Made by a program: the position numbers and the translations under genes
NCBI GenBank assembly: GCA_964424335.1
Contig: CAYRIY010000084.1
Span: forward strand, 1-16,344
Reading direction: 5' to 3'
Source of the DNA: CAYRIY01 sp964424335
Lineage (GTDB): Bacteria; Bacillota; Limnochordia; DTU080; RSA5
Length of the DNA stretch: 16,344 nt
Notes under the pieces: model-generated
Databases searched by the model: none
Seen by the model: the letters and a program-made list of their open reading frames with translations, nothing else
Told to the model about the DNA's origin: nothing
In this document: positions 15,337-16,344 of the stretch, in pieces
Numbering within the stretch: position 1 is the stretch's first letter
Layout: each line of letters opens with the position of its first letter

Positions 15337-15423
15337 ATGTTGACAAGGCTTTTGGGGGTCGTTCTCAACCCGATCTTAAAACGGCGCGGCAAAACCATGC
15401 TGCTCGTCTGGAAGCGCCGCTGA
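15337..15423 (+). CDS. Possible 28-residue basic, hydrophobic small protein
   Basis: ATG 15337 to TGA 15423 encodes 28 residues: MLTRLLGVVLNPILKRRG followed by KTMLLVWKRR. It has an AGGAGG site (15321-15326) 10 nt upstream, and a TATAAT box about 100 nt upstream. The product alternates hydrophobic stretches with Lys/Arg clusters and has no acidic residue, so it is strongly cationic. I do not recognise a family. It lies in the 311-nt spacer between sucD and gcvT, on the opposite strand to both, and needs no overlap with either. Such short ORFs can occur by chance; the case for this one rests on the promoter plus ribosome binding site. A membrane-associated peptide, a leader peptide, or a non-functional frame are all possible. 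Confidence 0.35.
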   Translation: MLTRLLGVVLNPILKRRGKTMLLVWKRR

Positions 15424-15461
15424 TATCACAGGCTTGAAGCTTTCCGCGTCGGGCCTTTTGC

Positions 15462-16325
<864 letters not shown>

Positions 16326-16344
16326 AGTGAGACCGCGCCTCCTT

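Noticed and set aside
15151..15461. Glycine riboswitch upstream of gcvT
   Set aside because: I looked for the conserved GGAGAG and CCGAAGGGGCAA-like cores on the - strand and saw none; only the 15168-15210 stem-loop stands out.

Overview
The window is about 16.3 kb of GC-rich bacterial chromosome, densely packed and almost entirely metabolic. Genes mostly have strong AGGAGG-type ribosome binding sites, and non-ATG starts (GTG, TTG, apparently one CTG) are frequent. A split glycine dehydrogenase (two P subunits), a LipM-type octanoyltransferase, a monofunctional prephenate dehydratase with an ACT domain, and the mix of DUF1080, SMP-30 and Eis-like proteins fit a GC-rich Gram-positive lineage or an Armatimonadota-like bacterium. 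This placement is an inference from gene content only. I see no phage, transposon, CRISPR, tRNA or rRNA sequence.

Left part (1-4900), accessory metabolism: the C-terminal end of a class I methyltransferase and an acetamidase/formamidase (+); an Eis-like GNAT acetyltransferase (-); a single-domain rhodanese (+) whose 3' end overlaps a convergent bile-acid:sodium-symporter-family transporter (-); a spacer with a long imperfect hairpin; and a DUF1080 protein (-).

Middle (5104-8851, + strand): a full-length malic enzyme fused to a phosphotransacetylase-like domain, an SMP-30/gluconolactonase-family protein and a SprT-like zinc metalloprotein.

Right part (8868-16325, - strand): in transcription order sucD (the upstream partner is presumably outside the window), a 311-nt spacer, then gcvT-gcvH-gcvPA-gcvPB-lipM-pheA. 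GcvT, H, PA and PB form the glycine cleavage system. LipM supplies the octanoyl group that becomes the lipoyl arm of GcvH, so its place in this run makes biochemical sense. pheA overlaps lipM by 4 nt and is probably cotranscribed.

The least explained sequence lies in the non-coding parts of the glycine cleavage locus. There is a structured element directly upstream of gcvT. A divergent 28-codon ORF has a consensus -10 box and a strong Shine-Dalgarno. The gcvPB-lipM spacer contains mutually exclusive hairpins plus a helix that could hide the lipM ribosome binding site. gcvPA itself appears to start at CTG. No recognisable glycine riboswitch was found.
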